A DNA stretch of 64,000 nt from Chitinophagaceae bacterium. GTDB lineage: Bacteria > Bacteroidota > Bacteroidia > Chitinophagales > Chitinophagaceae. The notes beneath the pieces are model-generated. The model ran no database searches and was not told the DNA's origin. It saw only the letters and a list, made by a program, of their open reading frames with translations. The DNA is taken from contig JAGQWM010000005.1 in assembly GCA_020437365.1 (NCBI GenBank), forward strand, positions 1 through 64,000, given 5' to 3'. Positions 26,606-34,346 of the stretch are shown in pieces (positions within the stretch are counted from its first letter, which is position 1; the number at the start of each line of letters is the position of its first letter). Position numbers and translations under genes: made by a program.

Positions 26606-28723
26606 ATGTCACAAGAACAAAATAATGATAACAGGCCACCAAGGTTTCCGAACAGACCACCGGGTGGTGGTGATCCCAATCAATCGCCGAAGAAAAAACC
26701 CAAGTTCAGTATATATTGGGTTTATGCTATCATCTTTGCCATTTTAATCGGCTTCCAGTTTTTTGGGCCTTTTTCGCCCAATATGGCAAAAATTTCCTCT
26801 TTGGATTTTCGGCACATGATTGCTAAGAATGCAGATGATGTAGCCAAATATGTGGTGATAGAAAATAAGAATAAAGTAAAAGTTTATTTATCCAAACAAG
26901 GTATCCAGGATTATGACGCCCAACTCAAAAAAGGAATCAGTGGAAAAATAAGTGAAGAAGGGCCACACATGTATTTCAAAGTCACCAGTGTAGAATCTTT
27001 TGATAAAGAGATGAGTGATTTTTATAAATCGCATCCCGATGTAAAAGAAGTACAGAAATATGCTGATACCGAAAGAGATTGGTTTGGCGGCATTTTACAG
27101 TTTTTATTACCTGTATTATTATTTGTCGGCCTGTGGATTTTATTGATGCGCAAAATGGGCGGTGGTGCCGGTGGTGGCGCCGGTGGCCCGGGCGGTATTT
27201 TTAGTATCGGCAAATCAAAAGCCACACTGTTTGATAAAGGCACAAAAGTGACCGTTACTTTTAAAGACGTAGCCGGACTCGATGAAGCCAAAGTAGAAGT
27301 GATGGAGATTGTTGACTTTTTAAAAAATCCGAAAAAATATACCAACCTCGGTGGTAAAATTCCCAAAGGAGCTTTGCTGGTAGGCCCGCCGGGTACCGGT
27401 AAAACTTTATTGGCCAAAGCAGTGGCCGGCGAAGCACAAGTGCCGTTTTTCAGCCTGAGTGGATCCGACTTTGTCGAAATGTTTGTGGGCGTAGGTGCCA
27501 GCCGTGTCCGTGACCTTTTCAAACAAGCCCGGGAAAAAGCACCTTGTATTATTTTCATTGATGAAATAGACGCCATCGGTAGAGCCCGGGGCAAAAATGC
27601 CATGATGAGCAACGATGAAAGAGAAAGTACATTGAACCAGTTGCTCGTAGAAATGGATGGCTTTGGTACCGATGTCGGTATTATCGTCGTAGCAGCTACC
27701 AACCGGCCCGATGTATTGGATACGGCTTTATTGCGGCCCGGCCGATTCGATCGCCAGATTACTATCGACAAACCCGACCTCGTAGGCCGTGAAGCTATTT
27801 TTAAAGTGCATTTAAAACCCATTAAAGTTTCCAAGTCGTTGGATGTACATAAACTGGCAGAACAAACACCCGGTTTTGCCGGTGCCGATATTGCCAACGT
27901 ATGTAATGAAGCTGCATTGATAGCCGCTCGTAAAAATAAAGAAGCCGTGGATATGCAGGATTTTCAGGATGCAGTAGATAGGGTCATCGGTGGATTGGAA
28001 AAGAAAAGTAAAATCATTTCGCCGGAAGAGAAAAAAATTATTGCATTTCATGAAGCCGGACATGCCATTTGTGGTTGGTATCTCGAACATGCCTACCCGT
28101 TATTGAAAGTAACGATTGTTCCCAGGGGATCAGCTGCTTTGGGATATGCGCAATACACACCGAAAGAACAGTATTTATACAATACAGATCAACTGCTTGA
28201 CCAAATCTGTATGACACTCGGCGGCCGTGCCAGCGAAGAAATATTTTTTAATAAAATTTCTACCGGTGCACAAAATGATTTACAACAAATAACCCGAACA
28301 GCGTATGCCATGGTAACGGTCTATGGTATGAATGGCAAATTGGGCAATGTGAGTTATTACGACCCACAACAAGAAGCCAGTTTTACCAAACCATATTCTG
28401 ACGAAACAGCGAAAATTATTGACGATGAAGTTCGCCAACTCATAGATAAAGCGTATATCAGAACAAAAGAATTGTTGACAGAAAAGAAAGAAGATGTAGA
28501 AAAACTGGCGGAGGCTTTGTTGGAAAAAGAAGTGCTTTTCCAGAGCGATGTTGAAGCATTGATTGGAAAGCGGCCATTTGAAGAGAAAAAACCCATTGCC
28601 GTAGAAGAGCCATCCGTGGAGGAAGTACAGGATGAAAATACAGAAGCAGCCATTCCCAAAAAAAAGGATGAAAAATCTACAGAAGAAGATTCGGGCAATA
28701 TAGGGTTGGCTCCATCTATTTAA
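26606..28723 (+). CDS. ftsH: ATP-dependent zinc metalloprotease FtsH
   Basis: A membrane-anchored AAA+ protease that removes misfolded and regulatory membrane proteins. There are two N-terminal membrane helices (about residues 33-50 and 160-178) flanking a periplasmic domain. Walker A is GPPGTGKT at residues 260-267, Walker B IIFIDEIDAIG follows, and the zinc site is HEAGH at 482-486. A Gly-rich linker (GGGAGGGAGGPGG) follows the second helix. Length 705 is slightly above average because of the Pro/Asn-rich N-terminus and acidic C-terminal tail. lutC starts 12 bases downstream. Confidence 0.98.
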   Translation: MSQEQNNDNRPPRFPNRPPGGGDPNQSPKKKPKFSIYWVYAIIFAILIGFQFFGPFSPNMAKISSLDFRHMIAKNADDVAKYVVIENKNKVKVYLSKQGIQDYDAQLKKGISGKISEEGPHMYFKVTSVESFDKEMSDFYKSHPDVKEVQKYADTERDWFGGILQFLLPVLLFVGLWILLMRKMGGGAGGGAGGPGGIFSIGKSKATLFDKGTKVTVTFKDVAGLDEAKVEVMEIVDFLKNPKKYTNLGGKIPKGALLVGPPGTGKTLLAKAVAGEAQVPFFSLSGSDFVEMFVGVGASRVRDLFKQAREKAPCIIFIDEIDAIGRARGKNAMMSNDERESTLNQLLVEMDGFGTDVGIIVVAATNRPDVLDTALLRPGRFDRQITIDKPDLVGREAIFKVHLKPIKVSKSLDVHKLAEQTPGFAGADIANVCNEAALIAARKNKEAVDMQDFQDAVDRVIGGLEKKSKIISPEEKKIIAFHEAGHAICGWYLEHAYPLLKVTIVPRGSAALGYAQYTPKEQYLYNTDQLLDQICMTLGGRASEEIFFNKISTGAQNDLQQITRTAYAMVTVYGMNGKLGNVSYYDPQQEASFTKPYSDETAKIIDDEVRQLIDKAYIRTKELLTEKKEDVEKLAEALLEKEVLFQSDVEALIGKRPFEEKKPIAVEEPSVEEVQDENTEAAIPKKKDEKSTEEDSGNIGLAPSI

Positions 28724-28734
28724 CTGTTCCGGCT

Positions 28735-29370
28735 ATGAATGTATCACCTGCCAAAGAAAATATTTTAAAAAAAATTCGCAAGGCGTTGAGTCAATCAACG
28801 CCTTTGCCTTTTCCGCAAAGCGAAGGCAACCAACCGGTTTTTCATCCTTTGCAACAGGAAGTTGCTATAGAATTTGCAGAACAATTCACGGCACTACAAG
28901 GAAAATTTATTTATTGTATCAACCGACAGGAACTGGCTTTTCAATTGAGTAGTTTAATTCAAAAACATCAATGGCAAAAAGTCTATTGTGTAGAAGATCA
29001 GTTGATCAGTAGTATTACAACATCTTTTGCCGATAGAATCACCCAAACCCATTTGGCCACTGCCGATGTTTCCATCACCGGATGCGAATGTCTTGTAGCC
29101 CGTACAGGCACCATCGTTTTATCATCGGCACAAATGAATGGCCGCACTACAAGTGTCTATGCGCCGGTTCATATTTGCATTGCCTTTACCCATCAATTAG
29201 TGACAGATATTGACGATGCCATTTTGCAAACCAAAGAAAAATATGGAGATAATTTTCCTTCATTGGTCAGTTTTGCCAGTGGCCCCAGCCGTACAGCCGA
29301 TATAGAAAAAACGTTGGTTGTAGGTGTTCACGGACCCAAAGAAGTCTATCTTTTTCTGGTAGAAGTATAA
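28735..29370 (+). CDS. lutC: LutC/YkgG-type LUD domain protein
   Basis: A 211-residue LUD-domain protein of the LutC type, a subunit linked to L-lactate oxidation. Diagnostic segments include ITGCECLVARTGTIVLSS and SGPSRTADIEKTLVVGVHGP near the C-terminus. It lies 12 bases after ftsH and is probably co-transcribed with it, far from lutB at 9841. Because LUD proteins are diverse, the biochemical role here is inferred from family only. Confidence 0.85.
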   Translation: MNVSPAKENILKKIRKALSQSTPLPFPQSEGNQPVFHPLQQEVAIEFAEQFTALQGKFIYCINRQELAFQLSSLIQKHQWQKVYCVEDQLISSITTSFADRITQTHLATADVSITGCECLVARTGTIVLSSAQMNGRTTSVYAPVHICIAFTHQLVTDIDDAILQTKEKYGDNFPSLVSFASGPSRTADIEKTLVVGVHGPKEVYLFLVEV

Positions 29371-29382
29371 CTTTTCATTCAC

Positions 29383-29413
29383 TTGTACAAGAGGGTGGCT
29401 TAGCGTATCTTTA
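29383..29413 (+). promoter_or_regulatory. Promoter of the GGCT-like gene
   Basis: TTG (29383-29385), a 20-base spacer and TATCTTTA (29406-29413) match the Bacteroidota promoter except for the last base. The -7 box ends four bases before the ATG at 29418. The upstream element lies inside a 10-bp perfect palindrome, CTTGTACAAG (29382-29391), which could be an operator. Confidence 0.6.
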
Positions 29414-29417
29414 GGGC

Positions 29418-29843
29418 ATGAGAAATCCCGGTGTTTTTCAACTATTCGTGTATGGCTCACTGCGCAGCGGTTTTCATAGCAATGCTTATGAATACATCAG
29501 CCGTTTTTTTAAATTCATTGGCGAAGCAAAAGTGCAGGGAAAATTGTTTGACATGGGCAGTTATCCGGCCGGTGTTCCCACTAACGAAGATGCTTATATC
29601 ATTGGTGAATTGTACCAGGCTAAAAACGAACATGAATTTGCCTGGGCCATCGGCCAGTTAGATGACTATGAAGGCGTATCGGTAGAAGCCGATGAAATGC
29701 AACTATACAGACGTGAAGTGGTGTCTGTACATTTTAATAATTCGATTTCTGCTGCCTGGGTGTATTGGTACAATGGAAGTGTGCAAGGCAAAAAAGAAAT
29801 TTCTTCAGGCGATATGTTGCAATATTTTAAATCGAAGAAATAA
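29418..29843 (+). CDS. Gamma-glutamylcyclotransferase-like protein
   Basis: A 141-residue protein of the GGCT/AIG2 fold. The substrate-binding loop VYGSLRSG is at about residues 11-18, and the catalytic-type acidic residue falls in LDDYEG near residue 79 (GQLDDYEGV). Members cleave gamma-glutamyl amides or related substrates; the natural substrate cannot be told from sequence. Start ATG 29418 lies four bases after a -7 box. hicB follows with its own box in the 16-base gap. Confidence 0.88.
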   Translation: MRNPGVFQLFVYGSLRSGFHSNAYEYISRFFKFIGEAKVQGKLFDMGSYPAGVPTNEDAYIIGELYQAKNEHEFAWAIGQLDDYEGVSVEADEMQLYRREVVSVHFNNSISAAWVYWYNGSVQGKKEISSGDMLQYFKSKK

Positions 29844-29847
29844 ATAG

Positions 29848-29855
29848 TAAATTTG
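29848..29855 (+). promoter_or_regulatory. -7 box directly abutting the hicB start
   Basis: TAAATTTG matches TAnnTTTG exactly and ends four bases before the hicB ATG at 29860, in the short gap after the upstream stop codon. The -33 position has TTT at 20 bases spacing instead of TTG. Confidence 0.5.
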
Positions 29856-29859
29856 AAGT

Positions 29860-30090
29860 ATGCTGAAAACAAGGACTTTCAGAATTGTATTAAGAAAAGA
29901 ACCGGAAGGTGCTTATACTGCCTTGGTTCCTTCTTTGCCAGGGTGTATAACTTGGGGCGAAACTGTAGAAAAAACCCTGGACATGGCAAAAGATGCAATT
30001 GAAAATTATATTGCTGTTTTACGTGAAGAAGGAGAACAGATTCCTGACGACAATGAAACATTGGAATATTCAATACAGCTTTCTGCATAA
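29860..30090 (+). CDS. hicB: HicB-family antitoxin, short form
   Basis: A 76-residue partial RNase H-fold antitoxin. The HicB signature is visible: EGAYTALVPSLPGCITWGET followed by DMAKDAIENYI. It lacks the C-terminal DNA-binding domain of longer HicB proteins, so it may not act as an autorepressor. It lies 50 bases upstream of hicA, giving an antitoxin-first order, the reverse of the classic hicA-hicB order. Start ATG 29860. Confidence 0.9.
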   Translation: MLKTRTFRIVLRKEPEGAYTALVPSLPGCITWGETVEKTLDMAKDAIENYIAVLREEGEQIPDDNETLEYSIQLSA

Positions 30091-30140
30091 ATGATTTATA
30101 CTAAGATTCCCTTTTCCTGCTACTGTGATTATCTTAAATT

Positions 30141-30344
30141 ATGAATTATTCTCCTAAAAGAATTATCCAATTACTTAAAAAAAAAGGCTACGTACTGAAA
30201 AGAACTTCAGGAAGCCATCATATTTATTATCATTCAGAACTCAAAAAAACGATTGTGGTGCCGGTACATGGAAATAAAAATATTCCGAAAGGAACTTTTA
30301 TGAGTATCTTGAAACAAGCAGATATTGGAAAAGAAGAAATTTAA
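30141..30344 (+). CDS. hicA: HicA-family mRNA interferase toxin
   Basis: A 67-residue dsRBD-like toxin that cleaves mRNA when free of HicB. The catalytic histidine lies in RTSGSHHIYY (H26 or H27), and the C-terminal fold motif VVPVHGNKNIPKGTF is intact. All features of an active toxin are present, with no frameshift. It is followed 5 bases later by lpxH, so toxin and lipid A gene may share a transcript. Confidence 0.9.
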   Translation: MNYSPKRIIQLLKKKGYVLKRTSGSHHIYYHSELKKTIVVPVHGNKNIPKGTFMSILKQADIGKEEI

Positions 30345-30349
30345 AATTA

Positions 30350-31126
30350 ATGCCGACGAAAAATATCTATTTTCTTTCTGACTTTCATTTGGGTGCACCC
30401 GATTTTGAAAGTAGCCTTGTCAGGGAAAAATTACTTGTTCAGTTTTTAGATGAAATAAAAGAATCTGCATCGGAGATTTTTCTTGTTGGCGATCTATTCG
30501 ATTTCTGGTACGAGTACCGCAAAGTGGTTCCCAAAGGCTATACTCGTTTGCTCGGCAAGCTGGCCGAATTATCCGATAAAAATATTTCGCTACATTTTTT
30601 TGTTGGTAATCATGATATGTGGATGCGGGATTATTTTCAGAAAGAACTTAATATACCGGTATATTTTGCACCGGAAGCATTTGAAAGAAACGGGAAAAAA
30701 TTCTTGGTAGGACACGGCGATGGCCTCGGTCCCGGCGATAAAGGATATAAACGGTTGAAAAAAGTTTTCAGAAACCCGGTGAGTAAATGGTTGTTTGGTC
30801 TTTTGCCGCCGGTAGTTGGCATGGGGTTGGCGCATTATTTAAGCAGAAGAAGCCGGGCACAAACCGGTGCTACGGAAGAAACATTTCTCGGCGAAGACAA
30901 AGAATGGTTACTGCTGTACAGTAAAAAAATACTGCAAACGACTTATTTCGATTATTTTGTTTTCGGTCATCGGCATTTACCCATCGATTTTCAATTGGAT
31001 GACAAAAGCAGGTATATCAACCTCGGCGATTGGATACATTATTATACTTACGTTGTTTTCGATGGTAATGATTGTAAATTGAAATCATATAAAGGCATGG
31101 AAAATAAAATCATTTATCAACGATGA
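30350..31126 (+). CDS. lpxH: UDP-2,3-diacylglucosamine diphosphatase
   Basis: It hydrolyses UDP-2,3-diacylglucosamine to lipid X in lipid A synthesis, at the inner membrane surface. Calcineurin-type metal motifs are complete: D11-x-H13 (SDFHLG), GDLFDFW with D48, GNHD (N87, H88), GHGDG (H122, D124) and FGHRH near residue 212. Length 258 is normal. It begins 5 bases after hicA and overlaps the next gene by four bases (ATGA), so the following propeller protein is translationally coupled. Confidence 0.94.
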   Translation: MPTKNIYFLSDFHLGAPDFESSLVREKLLVQFLDEIKESASEIFLVGDLFDFWYEYRKVVPKGYTRLLGKLAELSDKNISLHFFVGNHDMWMRDYFQKELNIPVYFAPEAFERNGKKFLVGHGDGLGPGDKGYKRLKKVFRNPVSKWLFGLLPPVVGMGLAHYLSRRSRAQTGATEETFLGEDKEWLLLYSKKILQTTYFDYFVFGHRHLPIDFQLDDKSRYINLGDWIHYYTYVVFDGNDCKLKSYKGMENKIIYQR

Positions 31127-31938
31127 AAAAAGGGTTCAGCTTCATATTGTGTTGCATTGTTTCAGTGCAATTTGTTTTTTCGCAATCGGATAGCTCCTTT
31201 CAATTATTGCGGGTACTGAAAGGAGATATAGTTGATTTTACAGTCGATAACCTGGACAATATTTATATTCTGAACAGCCGGAACCAAATTAAAAAAATTG
31301 ATGCCGACGGCGACTCAGTAGCCGTGTATAATGACGTAAAAAAGTTTGGCACCGTCAGCCTGATTGACGTCTCCAATCCGCTCAAACTATTATTGTATTA
31401 CAAAGATTTTGCGACCGTGGTTATGCTCGACCGTTTTTTGAATATTGTCAATACGATAGATTTACGGAAACAAAATATTTACCAGGCGGCAGCCATTGCA
31501 CAGTCTTATGATAATAAGATTTGGGTTTTTGATGAATTGGAAAATAAATTGAAAAAAATAGATGAGCATGGAGAATTACTGCTCGAAACACCTGACTTCC
31601 GCTTACTACTCGACCATGCCATCCGTCCGATAAAAATTTATGACGAAAATAAATACGTTTATCTCTATGACTCACTGAACGGTGTCAATGTATTTGATTA
31701 TTATGGCGCTTTAAAAAATAATATATTGATAACGCATTGGCAAAATTTTAAAGTGGCAGGAAAATATATTTTCGGCTCACAATCGGATACGCTTTACCGT
31801 TATAATGTTACGGACTTTATGTATGATGAATGGAAAATGCCGGCAGCCATTGCCGATTGCCGATCATTTAATTTTACTACGGCAAGAGTCTATGCGTTGA
31901 AAGAAAATGAATTGAAAATTTATTCTATTAATCAGTAG
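31123..31938 (+). CDS. Secreted beta-propeller-like protein, function unknown
   Basis: A 271-residue exported protein with a signal peptide (residues 1-20, ending VFSQ) and repeated short beta blades of the form D-N-L-D-N-I-Y-I-L and N-K-I-W-V-F-D-E, as in six-bladed propellers. I recognise no specific family. It overlaps the lpxH stop by four bases, which suggests a shared transcript and possibly an envelope role. It converges on a thioredoxin-like gene only 3 bases away. Confidence 0.72.
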   Translation: MKKGFSFILCCIVSVQFVFSQSDSSFQLLRVLKGDIVDFTVDNLDNIYILNSRNQIKKIDADGDSVAVYNDVKKFGTVSLIDVSNPLKLLLYYKDFATVVMLDRFLNIVNTIDLRKQNIYQAAAIAQSYDNKIWVFDELENKLKKIDEHGELLLETPDFRLLLDHAIRPIKIYDENKYVYLYDSLNGVNVFDYYGALKNNILITHWQNFKVAGKYIFGSQSDTLYRYNVTDFMYDEWKMPAAIADCRSFNFTTARVYALKENELKIYSINQ

Positions 31939-31941
31939 TTA

Positions 31942-32484
31942 TTATGTCTGGATGGCATCAATAATTTCTGCTAATTCTATATCGAACAAACCATATTTAC
32001 CGAATTCCACCACACGGCCCATTTCCTTACCGTCCTGCATGACAATAATTGTGGGAACGTTTTTTATATCCATTGCTGCGGCAAGGTGTTGCAAAGTTGT
32101 TTTATGCCGGTCCACGCCAATCAAAGTAACTTTCGTTTCCGGGAATCCTCCCGTTTCTAATAATTGATAGAATTTTGGAATAATATTATGCGAATCTTCG
32201 CACCAAGTGCCCATAAATACAATGAATGAAATAGCATTACCGTGTTTTCGTAAAGCAGCAACAGCTTTTGGGTAAGGCGTATAATCTTTTAAATTTTCGG
32301 CATACCAGGTAAAACTCGAATCGCTTAATAAAACTTGTTTGGAAATAATTCCTTTGAGTGATTTTTCATTCGGTCGTTCTATCAATGTCTGGTATTGTAC
32401 ATCTTCCATGGCTTTGGGTGGTTGTGCTTTGGAGAATGTGGCAAAACTGACGGCCAGTAAAAACAGGAACAATGTTTTTTTCAT
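31942..32484 (-). CDS. Exported thioredoxin-fold protein with a single active-site Cys
   Basis: A periplasmic thioredoxin-like protein of 180 residues. The signal peptide ends FSKAQ at about residue 21. The active-site region reads FMGTWCEDSHN: C95 is present but the second position is Ser, a C-x-x-S rather than C-x-x-C arrangement. The cis-Pro segment NVPTIIVMQDG is intact. CxxS proteins can form mixed disulfides or act as isomerases but usually cannot be simple reductases. The ATG at 32484 is preferred over the TTG two codons upstream. Confidence 0.82.
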   Translation of the reverse strand: MKKTLFLFLLAVSFATFSKAQPPKAMEDVQYQTLIERPNEKSLKGIISKQVLLSDSSFTWYAENLKDYTPYPKAVAALRKHGNAISFIVFMGTWCEDSHNIIPKFYQLLETGGFPETKVTLIGVDRHKTTLQHLAAAMDIKNVPTIIVMQDGKEMGRVVEFGKYGLFDIELAEIIDAIQT

Positions 32485-32551
32485 TATCAATATTTGATTT
32501 GTAAAATAACGATGAACTTTTATTGGATGAAAACCCGGTTGTTAAAGTTGC

Positions 32552-33085
32552 TTATAAATTGGCTTTAAGTTCGAGGAAGAAATTTTTTATTTTTTCCAAT
32601 GATTGAATCATATCAAATTTTTCCCGGGCTGATTTATTGTTTTTTAAAAATGTTTTGGCGCCTTCAATGGTATATTTCCTGCGACGCAGCAAGTCATATA
32701 TCATCACCAGGTTTTGGATATCAACCGGTCGAAAAAAACGGTCGCCTTTTCTGTTTTTGCGGGGTTTTAATATGTCAAACTCCGTTTCCCAATAGCGAAT
32801 CAGTGATTGGTTTTCCCGAAACATAGCGGCTACTTCGCCAATAGGGTAATATTGTTTTTTGTATAAAGTTTCTTCATCGGGTACCTGCAACAAACCGGCG
32901 TGTTCTGAAATTTCTTTCAGCGATTTTCTGCCTCTTTTCTGAGGCTGTTGTGCTGATGGTTGTTGCATTTTTTCTTCCACCCGTGCTGGTTTTTTTATGG
33001 ATGTTATCTTTTCTGTTTCCGGCTCATGCAAACTGTTCTCTTCAGTTGCAAAGTCAAAAGTGATTTGTGATAATACTTTTCCCAT
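32552..33085 (-). CDS. MerR-family transcriptional regulator
   Basis: A 177-residue regulator with a MerR winged helix (YYPIGEVAAMFRENQSLIRY, about residues 81-100, through DRFFRPVDIQNLVMIYDLLR) preceded by 75 residues of disordered, charged sequence (KKPARVEEKMQQPSAQQPQK). No metal-binding cysteines follow, so the signal is unknown. Bacteroidota often carry this type near an M23 peptidase and alaS, as here. A TATCTTTA box at 33092-33099 lies six bases before the ATG. Confidence 0.88.
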   Translation of the reverse strand: MGKVLSQITFDFATEENSLHEPETEKITSIKKPARVEEKMQQPSAQQPQKRGRKSLKEISEHAGLLQVPDEETLYKKQYYPIGEVAAMFRENQSLIRYWETEFDILKPRKNRKGDRFFRPVDIQNLVMIYDLLRRRKYTIEGAKTFLKNNKSAREKFDMIQSLEKIKNFFLELKANL

Positions 33086-33175
33086 GGTATGTAAAGATAC
33101 AAAGCGTTGTATTTTATAACTCCTCTGAACAAAGAGTGTGGAAAAAATGCGTAAACTTAATATTTACACGAAAAT

Positions 33176-34147
33176 TTAATCGAGACTTTGGTTCGATGCG
33201 GCTGCTTTTTTCAATAGCAAATCATATTGCTCGGGACTCAGGTCATTAAAAAAGAAATAAATGGGATTTATCTTTTGTCCGTTTTTATGTACTTCATAGT
33301 GACAGTGTGGCCCGGTAGATTTGCCGGTGCTGCCTACCCAACCAATGACTTCGCCCCTTTTTACCGATTCGCCATTTCTAACTTTGACTCTTACCATGTG
33401 TCCGTAAAGTGTTTCGTAACCATACCCATGATTGATGACGACATGATTGCCATAGCCATTGCCTGTATTGCCGGCAGTCGTAACAGTTCCATCGGCAGTG
33501 GCATAAATGGGAGTTCCTTGTGGTGCCGAGAAATCGAGCCCTGCATGAAATTTTGTTGTTTTATAAACAGGGTCAATCCGGTAACCAAATCCGGAGGCTA
33601 CTCTTTTCAAATCTTTATTGTTGACGGGTTGTATAGCCGGCGTATGTGCCAATAATTTTTCTTTGTCTTTTACCAAATCAGTAACTTCTATATATGATTT
33701 TTTCTGTGCAGCAATTCGGTTTTTAATATTCGACAAAGTAGTAGCGATGGAACTGACCAGTTGGTTGTCTTCGATGTTATTGATTTTTTCAATTTCCTGC
33801 TTTTCTTCTATAGCTTTGGCCCTGGCACTATCAGGAATTGGGTTGGCTTCAAAAATAGTACGGTAAATTTCATTATCCCTTGTTTCCAATTCTTTCATTT
33901 GTTGTTCGATGGATTGCAGGTCTTTTTGAAAATCCTTGAAATCATCTTTCATGGCTTTGTTTTGTTGCGCCAGCAGTCTTTCTCTTGGAGAGCCGATAAA
34001 CTGAAAAGCCACAAATGAAATGATAGCAGCCGTAACTAATGAAGCAGCCAGAAATCCGAAAATTCGCAATATTTTTACCCGCAAAGGAGTTTCCAGCTTT
34101 TCGTAGCGAAGCGTATTGGTATTATAATAATATTTTATTTTCTTCAT
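33176..34147 (-). CDS. M23 family membrane-anchored murein peptidase
   Basis: An inner-membrane-anchored peptidase likely to cleave peptidoglycan cross-links. An N-terminal cytoplasmic segment is followed by one membrane helix (about residues 33-53), a coiled-coil region (ERLLAQQNKAMKDDFKDF onward to about 155) and a C-terminal LytM domain with KFHAGLDFS, GYGNHVVINHG, YETLYGHM and GPHCHYEV. The zinc ligands HxxxD and HxH are all present. Length 323 is typical. It lies upstream of the MerR gene on the same strand and divergent from alaS. Confidence 0.93.
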   Translation of the reverse strand: MKKIKYYYNTNTLRYEKLETPLRVKILRIFGFLAASLVTAAIISFVAFQFIGSPRERLLAQQNKAMKDDFKDFQKDLQSIEQQMKELETRDNEIYRTIFEANPIPDSARAKAIEEKQEIEKINNIEDNQLVSSIATTLSNIKNRIAAQKKSYIEVTDLVKDKEKLLAHTPAIQPVNNKDLKRVASGFGYRIDPVYKTTKFHAGLDFSAPQGTPIYATADGTVTTAGNTGNGYGNHVVINHGYGYETLYGHMVRVKVRNGESVKRGEVIGWVGSTGKSTGPHCHYEVHKNGQKINPIYFFFNDLSPEQYDLLLKKAAASNQSLD

Positions 34148-34346
34148 GTAACCAAGCCTTTACCTGTTTGGGCATAAATGCAAATTGAATATTTTACCTT
34201 TGCCAACTTTGAAGGGCTAACAAATATAGCTTCTAAAATCGCAAAAATCAACCTGGAATCACCAATTGATTGTCAGCGGAAAATGAGTTAAATAAATTTT
34301 GTTTTGAATAAAGCAGCAATGCATACAGAATATTCGCCAACTATAT

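Noticed and set aside
27022-27897. Minus-strand frame of 291 residues inside ftsH
   Set aside because: Long because of codon bias in the conserved AAA+ region; the plus-strand protein carries every FtsH motif.
34195-34202. TACCTTTG upstream of alaS
   Set aside because: An exact -7 box, but the nearest TTG is 24 bases away and the alaS start is about 145 bases downstream, so I did not assign it.
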